DNA of 64,000 bases from Candidatus Villigracilis affinis (GCA_016718275.1 JADKEA010000007.1:14141-78140), one strand, 5' to 3'. Positions 7,808 to 15,669 are shown, counted from the first letter of the stretch. Translations and numbers: made by a program. The notes: a model not told the origin generated them from the letters alone.

Positions 7808-8296
7808 ATGGAAACGCACATTCGTAAAGCAACAGCAAATGATTATGACGATTTATGTGAACTCTTCAATGAAGTAGATGCTTTACATCGTGTTAACCTG
7901 CCCCATATCTTCCAAAAGCCAAATGGCGCTGCTCGAGAAAAAGATTATTACCTGGGGCTGATTGCTGATGAGAATATCGGGCTTTTTGTCGTAGAGATGG
8001 ATGAGAAACTTGTAGGGTTTGTTCATGTCCTTGTCCGAGATACACCTGCCTTTCCTGTCATTGTTCCTCACCATTATGCAGTCATCGACGGGATCGCCGT
8101 AAAATCAGAATTCCAGAAGCACGGAATCGGTAAATTGTTGATGGAAAAAGCGCAGGAGTGGGCAGGGACAAAAAACGCAGAATTCATGGAGCTAAATGTC
8201 TACGAATTTAATAGGAATGCGATTTCCTTTTATGAAAGGCTTGGCTATCAAAATTCAAGTCGGAAAATGAGAAAGAAAATTGATAAGGCAGGCTAA
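7808..8296 (+). CDS. GNAT family N-acetyltransferase (cassette 11)
   Basis: A 162-residue GNAT acetyltransferase. It opens with the usual IRKATANDYDDLCELFNEVD segment, has a long beta-hairpin, then IDGIAVKSEFQKHGIGKLLMEKA, which is the acetyl-CoA-binding loop (QKHGIGK), and ends with ELNVYEFNRNAISFYERLGY, the canonical motif B. This is the RimI-like arrangement, but the substrate is unknown. The TAA stop codon (8294-8296) lies inside the left box of attC I, the same fusion of gene end and recombination site seen for the diguanylate cyclase cassette. Confidence 0.88.
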   Translation: METHIRKATANDYDDLCELFNEVDALHRVNLPHIFQKPNGAAREKDYYLGLIADENIGLFVVEMDEKLVGFVHVLVRDTPAFPVIVPHHYAVIDGIAVKSEFQKHGIGKLLMEKAQEWAGTKNAEFMELNVYEFNRNAISFYERLGYQNSSRKMRKKIDKAG

Positions 8297-8452
8297 CAAA
8301 GCATGGACTGGCCACCCCCGTCCTTCGGACACTGTTTCCAAATACAGCATTGAAATTCAATCTGGGACTTAATGTGCACAGGCCGTATTTGGAGAGGGGC
8401 GTGGCTTTGAGTTTTTCTGTTCGTGTCCACGGGCGCAAGCCGTTTGTTAGCA
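8291..8452 (+). repeat. attC-like recombination site I
   Basis: Left box GGCTAAC (8291-8297), right box GTTAGCA (8446-8452), 162 bp, with the inverted-repeat block 8338-8392 and the TTTGAGTTTTTCTG...GTCCACGGGCGCAA core. It is the last attC found in the array. Confidence 0.75.
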
Positions 8453-8518
8453 TCCTGAAATATGTTTTGGCTTATTATTGATAAGGTTTAATAAATATAT
8501 TTTTATGGAGAGAATAAA

Positions 8519-9421
8519 ATGCCCGAAAAAGAATCAACCTATCAGATCATGGATTTGATGCCAGACTTCTGGGAATTCCATGCCAAAAGCAAGGATGCAA
8601 ATGTTTCGGAACAGGCGGCCCTGTTCAAAAAAATGGTGGTGGATAAACACCCCGAAGCATATGCTGCCAGGGTCATCGGCCTTGATCCAAACAAACCCTA
8701 CGATGAGGCGCTTACCGAGCGTTACCTGCTTTGCCATGAGCGAAGCACGCCTCAGCAGGTCAGTACCATGCAGCGAATATCCGCTTCGATAGCACGTGAC
8801 ATGGCCCAGTACGAAGCAAAATTCCGAAAAGTTTTTCCTGACTTCAACTATACAGGGTCGGTCTATTTTATGAATTCGCTCCTCGGCTTCGATGGGGCAA
8901 CACGCACGGTCAATGGAAATATCGCCCTGTTGTTCGGCTTGGATACAATGGCCTGGGTTTACGGTGATGACCTGGATCTGCAGCCCTTTTTTCATCACGA
9001 GATTTTTCACATCTACCATTCCCAATTTCTGGAAGATGATAGTGACGAGGTTGCCGCCGCCATCTGGCAGGAAGGGCTCGCCCAATTCGTGGCGAAATCG
9101 TTGAACCCAGATGTCGAGGGCGTGAATCTGTTCGGGCTTCCAAAGGAAATGCCGCAACGCTCGGAAGCGATGCTCTCAACGCTTGCCAGTAAACTTCTCG
9201 AAGTGCTTGATTCAACCAGCAGGGACGACTATGGCAAATTCTTTTTTGGAAACAACGGCAGTGATGAGATTCCACCGCGCAGTGGTTACTATCTGAGCTA
9301 TCTGGTCGTACAGAAACTCGCGAAAAAATATTCCCTGCAGGAAATGGCACATTCAAAACTTGCAGTTATCAAACCCGAGATCAAAATGGCTTTGGAAGAA
9401 TTAGCCAACGGCCTGCGATAA
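8519..9421 (+). CDS. Putative zinc metallopeptidase-like protein (zincin)
   Basis: A 300-residue soluble protein with a gluzincin-type active site. FFHHEIFHIYHSQF provides HExxH (HEIFH, about residues 161-165), and the downstream WQEGLAQFVAK segment could supply the third zinc ligand Glu. I do not recognise a named family; the arrangement is reminiscent of DUF2268-like peptidases. There is no signal peptide or membrane segment. The ribosome site TGGAGAGA lies about eight bases before the ATG. It stands directly after the last attC but has no attC of its own, so it may be the final cassette with a lost site or the first chromosomal gene beyond the array. Base composition is close to the chromosome, which favours the latter. 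Confidence 0.6.
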   Translation: MPEKESTYQIMDLMPDFWEFHAKSKDANVSEQAALFKKMVVDKHPEAYAARVIGLDPNKPYDEALTERYLLCHERSTPQQVSTMQRISASIARDMAQYEAKFRKVFPDFNYTGSVYFMNSLLGFDGATRTVNGNIALLFGLDTMAWVYGDDLDLQPFFHHEIFHIYHSQFLEDDSDEVAAAIWQEGLAQFVAKSLNPDVEGVNLFGLPKEMPQRSEAMLSTLASKLLEVLDSTSRDDYGKFFFGNNGSDEIPPRSGYYLSYLVVQKLAKKYSLQEMAHSKLAVIKPEIKMALEELANGLR

Positions 9422-9444
9422 ATAAACTCATGCAAGGAGTAGCA

Positions 9445-10254
9445 ATGGAAGACTACGACGACGATCTCGGCAAATTTGAAGCGGAAGGTGCCGCGCCGTT
9501 GCCAGATTTTGGAAATCAAGGATATGTCGATCATGACGGCGCCCGAATCTGGTACGCCAACTATGGGCTTGGTCCAACCGTGATACTTTTGCACGGCGGC
9601 CTCGGCCACAGCGGGAATTGGGGATATCAAGTCCCGACACTGGTTGGGAATGGCTATCGCACCGTTGTCATTGACAGCCGCGGACACGGCCGCAGCACGC
9701 GCGATGACCGTCCGTATACCTATGAGTTGATGGCCTCCGACGTTTTGGCCGTGATGGATGCCTTGGGCATCGAAAAAGCGGCGCTGGCAGGCTGGAGCGA
9801 TGGCGCATGTATTGCCTTGGTCCTTGCTGCGCAAGCGCCTGCACGCGTGGATGGTGTCTTCTTCTTTGCTTGCAACATGGATCCCAGCGGTGCAAAGGAA
9901 ATTACAGAATTCGCCCCGATCCTTCAGCGGTGTATCGGCAGGCATATCAAAGACTATGGCCAACTGTCAGAAACGCCAGGCCAGTTTGAGGCGTTGTCTG
10001 AAGCGGTGGGTCTCATGCAGAGAACACAGCCCAATTACTCGGCCAATGACCTCGCGCAGATCACTGTACCGGTTGCGATCATCCACAGCGAGTTTGATGA
10101 GTTCATCAAACTTGAGCATGCCGAATATCTCGCGCGGAATATTCCAAACGCGGAATTTGTTTATCTTTCGGGCGTGAGTCACTTCGCCCCGTTGCAGCGG
10201 CCCCACCAATTCAACGACACCCTTCTCACCTTCCTCGGCAAAGTGCTGGCTTGA
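9445..10254 (+). CDS. Alpha/beta-fold hydrolase
   Basis: A 269-residue alpha/beta hydrolase. The oxyanion segment VILLHGGLGHSGNW, the strand VVIDSRGHGRSTRD, the nucleophile elbow GWSDGA (Ser), the acidic residue in SEFDEF and the final HFAP histidine form a complete catalytic triad in the expected order. The start at 9445 is preferred over the ATG at 9430 because AAGGAG (9434-9439) sits just before it. It lies 23 bases after the zincin gene, so the two may be cotranscribed. Substrate unknown; proteins of this shape include esterases, lactonases and haloperoxidase-like enzymes. The N-terminus is strongly acidic (EDYDDD). Confidence 0.85.
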   Translation: MEDYDDDLGKFEAEGAAPLPDFGNQGYVDHDGARIWYANYGLGPTVILLHGGLGHSGNWGYQVPTLVGNGYRTVVIDSRGHGRSTRDDRPYTYELMASDVLAVMDALGIEKAALAGWSDGACIALVLAAQAPARVDGVFFFACNMDPSGAKEITEFAPILQRCIGRHIKDYGQLSETPGQFEALSEAVGLMQRTQPNYSANDLAQITVPVAIIHSEFDEFIKLEHAEYLARNIPNAEFVYLSGVSHFAPLQRPHQFNDTLLTFLGKVLA

Positions 10255-10360
10255 AGCATCTGAAAATTTTGTAGATCGATTTTCTGGAAATCTTTTCTGC
10301 CATGTCGCGTAAAGAAAGGCGCGATTTGGCAGTTTTGATTTAATAAGGAGAATTACAGGT

Positions 10361-10498
10361 ATGAAAGCAATTGTGTACGCAGAATACGAACCCCCTGAAG
10401 TTCTTCGGCTCGCAGAGGTTGAGAAACCTGCCCCGAAGGATAACGAGGTTCTGATCAAGATCCATGTGGTCTTTCGGGCGGCGAATCTCAAAACCTGA
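10361..10498 (+). pseudogene. Remnant of a zinc-type alcohol dehydrogenase (MDR family)
   Basis: The ATG at 10361, preceded by AAGGAG, opens a 45-codon frame reading MKAIVYAEYEPPEVLRLAEV, then EKPAPKDNEVLIKIH. This is the standard N-terminus of medium-chain quinone oxidoreductase/alcohol dehydrogenase proteins. It then breaks: where the family continues with SVNPVD-type residues it reads VVFRAANLKT and stops at 10496-10498. The remaining 280 or so residues are missing, replaced by a hairpin and the next gene. It is an internal deletion, and the strong ribosome site suggests it was recent. Confidence 0.8.
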
Positions 10499-10509
10499 AA
10501 ACGCATAGT

Positions 10510-10562
10510 AAAATCCACACACGATTGTTTTGCTTAAACTGTCGTATGTGGATTTTGATTTT
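10510..10562 (+). terminator. Rho-independent terminator
   Basis: A 15-bp stem (AAAATCCACACACGA, 10510-10524, with TCGTATGTGGATTTT, 10542-10556; one mismatch) followed by GATTTTCA. It closes the hydrolase/MDR-remnant unit. Confidence 0.65.
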
Positions 10563-10594
10563 CACGGCGGAATCTTTTTTGGAAGGGTATTGTT

Positions 10595-11308
10595 ATGACT
10601 GAAAAACCCATCAACACTCAGTCGCTTATGGACAGGCGGCTCCTTATCTTGCTCATTCTGTCGGTTGCATTTCTTGTCGTTGCTTTTCTCGGGGGACAGC
10701 CTTCCTCGACACGTGGTTTCTACTATGCTGTCTGGCTGACATTTTCAGGTCTGCTGTGGAAGAATCGGGAGCGATTTAGCCTCTGGCTCAAGAATCGCCC
10801 CCTGCCAGAAATTCCCCTTTTTGTCGGGTTGGGCCTCATCATGATCCTTGTTGAAGAGACCATCGCGGGGATCGCTGTCCACCTGCTTAATGTGGAAAGT
10901 ATCGGGCAGTTGCTTGCTGTAGTGCCACCATATTATTTCAATAACCTGCTTCTGTTGCCTGGCTTCATCGTTGGCTGGTATATCCTGCTCAAACTTTACG
11001 CGTACTCGCGGACCGAAGTGTTCGCCCTCGTGGGACTCTTTGGATTGTTTTCCGAGAAGATTTATGTCCATGTCCTGGCGATTCCCATCCTTGGGATTGC
11101 GCTGATTCTTCCCACAATGTTCACCTACATGGCGATCATCATGCCTTCGATCCTCTCGCTGAGGTCGCAAGGCACACGTCAATTGAACAGGCCGCTTCGA
11201 TATCTTCTGGGATTCGTTTTTCCGATCATTGTTTCGATGCCTTTTATTTTCATCCACACCTTGTTGACGAACGCTGGCCTCATTGACCCAACCATTTTGA
11301 CGAAATGA
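10595..11308 (+). CDS. Multi-pass membrane protein of unknown function
   Basis: A 237-residue hydrophobic protein with about six membrane helices, at roughly residues 14-34, 45-60, 70-95, 105-130, 140-185 and 198-225. I do not recognise a family; no transporter or enzyme motif is visible. The N-terminus is polar and short, and a GGAAGG ribosome site lies ahead of the ATG. It follows a terminator, so it starts a new transcription unit, and the small P-loop kinase starts 37 bases after its stop. A CAAX-protease or exosortase-like role was considered but the catalytic residues were not found. Confidence 0.6.
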   Translation: MTEKPINTQSLMDRRLLILLILSVAFLVVAFLGGQPSSTRGFYYAVWLTFSGLLWKNRERFSLWLKNRPLPEIPLFVGLGLIMILVEETIAGIAVHLLNVESIGQLLAVVPPYYFNNLLLLPGFIVGWYILLKLYAYSRTEVFALVGLFGLFSEKIYVHVLAIPILGIALILPTMFTYMAIIMPSILSLRSQGTRQLNRPLRYLLGFVFPIIVSMPFIFIHTLLTNAGLIDPTILTK

Positions 11309-11345
11309 GTCTGTCGCTGCTGAGAACTTCACTGAAGTCATATCA

Positions 11346-11807
11346 ATGGCAACCCTTTTCTTAATGTGTGGATTACCCGGCGCTGGAAAGACCACGCTTG
11401 CAAAGCAGATCGAGTCTTCTCATACGGCATTGCGCCTGTGCCCCGATGAGTGGATCGAGCCGCTTTTGATTGATGTCACTGATTTCGCAGAGCTTGACCG
11501 CCTGCGCACGCCCATCGAATTGCTTCAGTGGGAGGTCGCCAAAAGAGTTCTCAGCCTTGGAGTCAATGTCGTGTTGGAAAATGGATTTTGGTCACGCGCC
11601 GAACGTGCCATGTATCGGTCACAGGCCGAGGCGCTGGGTGCTCGCGTTAAATTAATCTATCTAAACGTCGAGCGCGATGAGTTGTGGGCGCGCCTGTCAA
11701 AACGCAATGAGAATTTGCCGCCTGGAACTTTTGCCGTGCGTGAAGATCAACTTGATCTTTGGATGAGTTGGTTTGAACCGCCAACTCAGGAAGAGATTGA
11801 TTTATAG
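11346..11807 (+). CDS. P-loop ATP-binding protein, AAA_33/zeta-like kinase
   Basis: A 153-residue P-loop protein. LFLMCGLPGAGKTTLAKQ gives the Walker A motif (GLPGAGKT), followed by LCPDEWIEPLL, a segment in which related kinases carry a substrate-binding Asp. VNVVLENGFWSRAERA fits the Walker-B-like strand, and the C-terminal YLNVERDELWARLSKRN is the lid region. This pattern is shared by stand-alone AAA_33 proteins annotated as small-molecule or nucleotide kinases and by zeta-toxin relatives. No antitoxin is adjacent, so a metabolic or resistance kinase is more likely. Substrate unknown. Confidence 0.78.
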   Translation: MATLFLMCGLPGAGKTTLAKQIESSHTALRLCPDEWIEPLLIDVTDFAELDRLRTPIELLQWEVAKRVLSLGVNVVLENGFWSRAERAMYRSQAEALGARVKLIYLNVERDELWARLSKRNENLPPGTFAVREDQLDLWMSWFEPPTQEEIDL

Positions 11808-11862
11808 TGTTTGATGTACGATAATAGATGAGGTCATGTTTTTATTAATAGAGGAGCCTGTG

Positions 11863-13713
11863 ATGAAAAAACTGTTTATCCTTGGATTGGTCGTTCTTCT
11901 TTCGGTTTCGATGACCGCTCCTGTTTTGGCGGGAGCCGATGCCTCTCGTGTTGCTGTGCCAAATCAATTTGTGGATGTTCCGCAGGACCATTGGGCGGTG
12001 GCATGGATCAATCAGCTTTATACCGAAGGTGTAACGGGTGGATGCAGCACTGCCCCCTTGCGATACTGCCCCGATGCGGTGGTCACTCGCGCACAAATGG
12101 CGGTCTTTCTCGTGCGTGTTATTCATGGCAGTACGTTCACTCCGCCAGCCAGCGCAGTGATCTTTGAAGATGTCCCTGCCGATTACTGGGCCAGCGCATG
12201 GATCAATCAGTTGAACGCCGATGGTGTCACAGGTGGATGCAGCAGCGCTCCGAAATTATTTTGTCCAGAAGCAAATGTCAGCCGCGCACAGATGGCGGTT
12301 TTTCTCCTGCGCGCCAAATATGGCAGCGCGTACATCCCGCCTGTCTCAAGTGACATCTTCAGTGATGTCCCCGCGGATTATTGGGCCCGCGATTGGATCG
12401 GACAACTCTACGCAGAAGGTTACACCGGTGGCTGCTCATCCAACCCGTTGCAGTTCTGCCCCGAAGCATTCGTCAGCCGCGACCAGATGTCCGTTTTTAT
12501 CCTGCGCGCCATTCACGGCGCTGACTATATTCCCCCGCCCATTGACCAGACGTCCCTGCGCCCGTTTCCGCAGCATGTCCAATATGCGCCCAATAGCATT
12601 CTCCCCAGTCATCGCCCTCAGACCCAACTCGATGACGACGTCCGCGCTTTTTATGATTACTGGAAGACGAATTACCTGATCGAAGCAGGCGTGAACGTTG
12701 ATGGTATTCCGATGTTCCGTGTGGCGTTTGGAAAAAATGAACCTGACCGTTCGGCCACCGTGTCGGAAGGGCAGGGCTATGGCATGTTGATCGTTCCCAT
12801 CATGGCGGGCTACGACCCCGATGCGCAAGCCATCTTTGACGGGTTGTGGGCCTTTGCGCGTGCGCATCCCAGCGAAGGGGATCCGCGCCTGATGGATTGG
12901 AAGGTGCCTCAGACCGATGGCAATGATTCTGCTTTTGATGGCGATGCAGATATTGCCTTTGGTTTGCTGTTGGCAGATGCTCAGTGGGGCAGTGCGGGAA
13001 CCGTGAATTACAAAGCCGAAGCGGAAACAATGATCGCGGGTATTCTCGAATCGACCATTGGCCCCGCCAGTCATTTGCCGATGCTCGGCGATTGGACCGA
13101 TGCCAATGGCGCAACCTACAACCAATACACGCCGCGTTCCTCCGATTTCATGTTGACCAATTTCCGCGCGTATGGGCAGGCTACGGGGAATCCAGTTTGG
13201 GATGATGTGGTTGCGCAAAGTCAAAGTGTGGTCGTGGCGTTGCAAACCAATCACAGTCCGCAAACGGGATTGCTGCCCGATTTCATTGTGAGAAAAAACG
13301 GCAGCTATGAACCCGCTCCCGCAAATTTTCTGGAAGCAGATACCGACGGCGCCTACAACTACAATGCCGGGCGCGACCCGTGGCGTTTGGGCATGGATGC
13401 CTTGTTGAGCGGTGATGCCATTTCGCGTACAAGCGCATTGAAGATCTCACATTGGGCCGAGTCTGCGGTATCGGGCAACCCTGCAAATTTCCGCGCTGGG
13501 TACAACCTGAATGGCACACCTCTGCCAAACAGTGATTACTTCACATCCTTTTTTGTTGCCCCACTGGGAGTAGCCGCCATGAACGATTCCTCCCAGCAGG
13601 ATTGGTTGAACGCCGTTTATGATTCGGTCTATGCAGCCCGCGAAGATTATTATTCAGATAGTGTCACCTTGCTTTGCCTGCTGGTGATGACAGGAAACTT
13701 CTGGACGCCATGA
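11863..13713 (+). CDS. S-layer-anchored glycoside hydrolase family 8 enzyme
   Basis: A 616-residue exported enzyme. A signal peptide (LFILGLVVLLSVSMTAPVLAG) is followed by three S-layer homology repeats at about residues 28-80, 92-145 and 157-210, each with an FxDVPxDxWAxxWI pattern and a CSxxPxxxCP cysteine pair. The C-terminal half is a GH8 (alpha/alpha)6 barrel: ATVSEGQGYGML (about residue 297) carries the proton-donor Glu and DADIAFGLLLAD (about 360) the conserved Asp. GH8 enzymes cut beta-1,4-glucan, xylan or chitosan; the exact substrate is not readable. GAGGAG lies nine bases before the ATG. The stop overlaps the dipeptidase start (ATGA), so the two are coupled. The cysteine pairs in each SLH repeat are unusual and may form disulphides. 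Confidence 0.9.
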   Translation: MKKLFILGLVVLLSVSMTAPVLAGADASRVAVPNQFVDVPQDHWAVAWINQLYTEGVTGGCSTAPLRYCPDAVVTRAQMAVFLVRVIHGSTFTPPASAVIFEDVPADYWASAWINQLNADGVTGGCSSAPKLFCPEANVSRAQMAVFLLRAKYGSAYIPPVSSDIFSDVPADYWARDWIGQLYAEGYTGGCSSNPLQFCPEAFVSRDQMSVFILRAIHGADYIPPPIDQTSLRPFPQHVQYAPNSILPSHRPQTQLDDDVRAFYDYWKTNYLIEAGVNVDGIPMFRVAFGKNEPDRSATVSEGQGYGMLIVPIMAGYDPDAQAIFDGLWAFARAHPSEGDPRLMDWKVPQTDGNDSAFDGDADIAFGLLLADAQWGSAGTVNYKAEAETMIAGILESTIGPASHLPMLGDWTDANGATYNQYTPRSSDFMLTNFRAYGQATGNPVWDDVVAQSQSVVVALQTNHSPQTGLLPDFIVRKNGSYEPAPANFLEADTDGAYNYNAGRDPWRLGMDALLSGDAISRTSALKISHWAESAVSGNPANFRAGYNLNGTPLPNSDYFTSFFVAPLGVAAMNDSSQQDWLNAVYDSVYAAREDYYSDSVTLLCLLVMTGNFWTP

Positions 13714-14686
13714 ACTCAACCCTCTCTCAAAAAATACACTCCCAATCCCTCGTGTGGGATGCGCATGCCTGCTTTCCGCTCAATCCAAATTCCGACCTGA
13801 GTGAATTGAAGCGATATAAAGATAGCGGCGTGAATTTCGTCTCCTCTGAACATCGGCATGGATATGGATCCCTTCGAGAATGTGATTCAAGTGCTGGCCT
13901 GTTTCAGGAAATATATTGCCGCGCATCCTGACGACCTCGTGCTTGCTCTTGCGGTGGACGATGTGATCGGCGCGAAGGTATCTGGCAAACTCGCAATTGC
14001 ATTTGACCTCGAAGGCTCCGACCCACTGCGCGGAGACTTAAATCTCATTTCGTTCTATTATGACCTCGGTGTCCGTCAAATGCTTTTGGCCTACAACAAA
14101 GACAACCGTGCTTCAGGCGGATGTATGGAAGGTCACATCGGCCTGACCGATTTCGGAAAACAGGTGATTCGTGAGATGAATCGTGTGGGCATGGTTGTGG
14201 ATGTGACTCACATGGGCTATCGTGCCACAATGGAGGCTTTCGATGTGTCGGCACAACCTGTCATCTTTTCGCATTCCAACCCCAAAGCATTGCGCGACAA
14301 CGCGCGGAATATCACCGATGAGCAGATCAAGGCCTGCGCCAAAACGGGCGGCGTGATCGCCATCAACGGCATTGGCGATTTTCTCGGCGGAACCACCAGC
14401 GAGATCATGGTTCAGCATATCGAATATGTGATGGATCTGGTCGGCCCCGAGCACGTTGGCATCGGCCTCGATTATGTCGTGGATAAACAGGAATTGATCG
14501 ATTACATCGAAGGCCATCCCGATGTATTTCCACCCGATAAGATGAACGATTATCTGGCCTTTGTTGAGCCAGAACAACTCCCTGGAGATCACAGATCTGT
14601 TGCATAAAAAAGGTCACAGCGAGCAGGTGATCAGCGGCATTTTGGGCGAGAATTTTCTGCGAGTTGCAAAACAAGTTTGGAAATGA
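13710..14686 (+). CDS. Membrane-dipeptidase family (peptidase M19) protein, two frameshifts
   Basis: Three consecutive reading frames together spell one M19 dipeptidase of about 325 residues. Frame one (13710 to about 13850) gives WDAHACFPL with the first metal ligands. Frame two (about 13850 to 14575) gives AFDLEGSDPLRGD (bridging Glu), VVDVTHMG and IFSHSNPKALRDN (zinc His residues) and VGIGLDYV (Asp). Frame three (about 14580 to 14686) gives the usual C-terminal LLHKKGHSEQVISGILGENFLRV. All catalytic residues survive, so single-base sequencing errors are as likely as real decay. The family hydrolyses dipeptides, including D-configured ones. Its start overlaps the GH8 stop, and the DinB gene begins two bases after its stop. 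Confidence 0.75.
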
Positions 14687-14687
14687 T

Positions 14688-15182
14688 ATGCAAAAGACCA
14701 TTTCCACCGACCTCACCCCAGCCAACATTGCCAGGGTTTTGGAATTACTTCGGGAGACCCCCGAAAAGCTGAAGGCCTTGAGCAAGTTGTTGTCTGTTGA
14801 AAAACTCCGCCAGCCGCTGGGAGCGGATGAACGATCCTTGACCGAGGACCTGGCGCATTTGATCAATAGCGAAGCGCGAACATCGGAAGCCATCTACCTC
14901 GCTTTGCTCGTGGATGAACCACTCATCGCGGATATCCATTCTGAACGAGATTGGGGAAAACTGTTGCGATTCGATTTGCTCGATTTTCCCGAACTTCTGG
15001 CGTATTTCAAAATCCGCCGCAAGGTATTGCTGAGAATCCTCTCGGCGCTGACCGAGGCCCAATGGTCAAGACCAATTCGCGAGGAAGGCAAGAAGCGGAA
15101 AGAGTCCATCTACTGGCGGGCAAGGTCTTTGGCGCTCCACGAGTCAGAGCATGTCAGCGATCTGGAAAGAAAGATCGGCTAA
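14688..15182 (+). CDS. DinB-like four-helix-bundle protein
   Basis: A 164-residue protein of the DinB/YfiT metal-binding superfamily. The potential metal ligands are His in LTEDLAHLINSEA (about residue 57) and the pair in LALHESEHVSDLERKIG near the C-terminus. Such proteins bind zinc or nickel and often act as thiol-dependent transferases (bacillithiol or mycothiol type), but many are uncharacterised. I use the ATG at 14688 rather than 14664 because it lies just after the dipeptidase stop and matches the usual N-terminal length. It ends the operon that begins with the GH8 gene. Confidence 0.75.
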   Translation: MQKTISTDLTPANIARVLELLRETPEKLKALSKLLSVEKLRQPLGADERSLTEDLAHLINSEARTSEAIYLALLVDEPLIADIHSERDWGKLLRFDLLDFPELLAYFKIRRKVLLRILSALTEAQWSRPIREEGKKRKESIYWRARSLALHESEHVSDLERKIG

Positions 15183-15289
15183 GGTTGAGATTCTTCTGCG
15201 ATGTTTTTTGAATCCGCGTAAATTCGCGCAATTCGCGGCAAAGTTTTTTTCAAGGGGGTTCCCACAATGGGGCTCACGACTGAAAAACA

Positions 15290-15316
15290 AAAACGCATCC
15301 ATTGCGGATGCGTTTT
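15290..15316 (-). terminator. Terminator hairpin of the duplicated tRNA unit
   Basis: Stem AAAACGCATCC / GGATGCGTTTT with loop ATTGC, followed on the minus strand by TGTTTTTC. It is a diverged copy of the hairpin at 15382-15407. Confidence 0.7.
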
Positions 15317-15381
15317 GTATGTGGCGGGGAGGGCGGGATTCGAATACCATCCCTTCAATGGGGACTCGCGACTGGAAAACA

Positions 15382-15407
15382 AAAACACACCTTTTCGGGT
15401 GTGTTTT
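15382..15407 (-). terminator. Terminator downstream of tRNA-Ser(GCU)
   Basis: Stem AAAACACACC / GGTGTGTTTT followed on the minus strand by a T-rich stretch (TGTTTTCC). It begins eight bases beyond the tRNA 3' end. Confidence 0.75.
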
Positions 15408-15415
15408 GTATGTGG

Positions 15416-15502
15416 CGGGGAGGGCGGGATTCGAACCCGCGACTGGTTTTACCCAGCACTCACTTAGCAGGCGAGCCCATTCAGCCACTCTGGCACCTCC
15501 CC
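15416..15502 (-). tRNA. tRNA-Ser (anticodon GCU)
   Basis: On the minus strand the 87-base sequence starts GGGGAGGTGCCAGAGTGG and ends in CCTCCCC plus the discriminator G, giving a perfect 7-bp acceptor stem. The anticodon loop reads CCTGCTAAG, so the anticodon is GCU (codons AGU/AGC). A long variable arm (GAGTGCTGGGTAAAACCAG) and GGTTCGAATCC in the T arm are typical of class II serine tRNAs. CCA is not encoded. A second tRNA-Ser lies 82 bases upstream on the same strand. Confidence 0.95.
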
Positions 15503-15584
15503 AAAAATTTGTAGTAGCGACTTTATGATTCTATTGCCAGTCGCACATGGACAGTTGCTAAAGCTGTCACTACGGATAGCCTGG

Positions 15585-15669
15585 CGGAGGGAGTGGGATT
15601 CGAACCCACGTTGGTGTGACCCAAACATGTTTTCAAGACATGCGCCTTCAGCCGCTCGGCCATCCCTCC
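15585..15669 (-). tRNA. tRNA-Ser (anticodon UGA)
   Basis: On the minus strand the 85-base sequence begins GGAGGGATGGCCGAGCGG and ends with TCCCTCC plus discriminator G. The anticodon loop TCTTGAAAA gives UGA (UCN codons). The extra arm (TTGGGTCACACCAA) and the T arm GGGTTCGAATCCC confirm a class II serine tRNA. CCA is not encoded. Confidence 0.95.

Larger units (their letters stand above)
1..8518 (+). mobile_element. Integron gene-cassette array (no integrase in window)
   Basis: Eleven small plus-strand genes are separated by attC-like sites that begin with RYYYAAC-type boxes and end with GTTRRRY-type boxes. The sites have complementary inner arms and a common core ending in variants of GCAGAGTCCACG or CCGCCCCAGCGC. 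Gene content is typical of cassettes: GNAT, DUF1801, RibD-like, DinB/DfsB-like and SnoaL-like proteins. All genes point the same way, as cassettes do. In that orientation an intI gene would lie to the left of base 1. Either this is the distal part of a chromosomal integron or a cluster of attC sites lacking an integrase (CALIN). The sequence continues beyond the left edge. Confidence 0.75.
15265..15446. repeat. 91-bp tandem duplication of a tRNA 3' end with its terminator
   Basis: Unit one (15265-15355) and unit two (15356-15446) share CAATGGGG, a (C/G)ACTG(G)AAAA stretch, a terminator hairpin and a 33-base identical block (15312-15344 and 15403-15435). That block contains the last 20 or so bases of tRNA-Ser plus the bases that follow it. 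Only unit two is attached to a complete tRNA. Confidence 0.75.

Noticed and set aside
12436..13263. A 275-codon frame opposite the GH8 domain
   Set aside because: Coding signals and family motifs are all on the plus strand; this frame is a shadow.
15312..15360. A third tRNA gene beside tRNA-Ser
   Set aside because: Only the last 20 or so bases of a tRNA are present, with no anticodon arm or acceptor 5' half.
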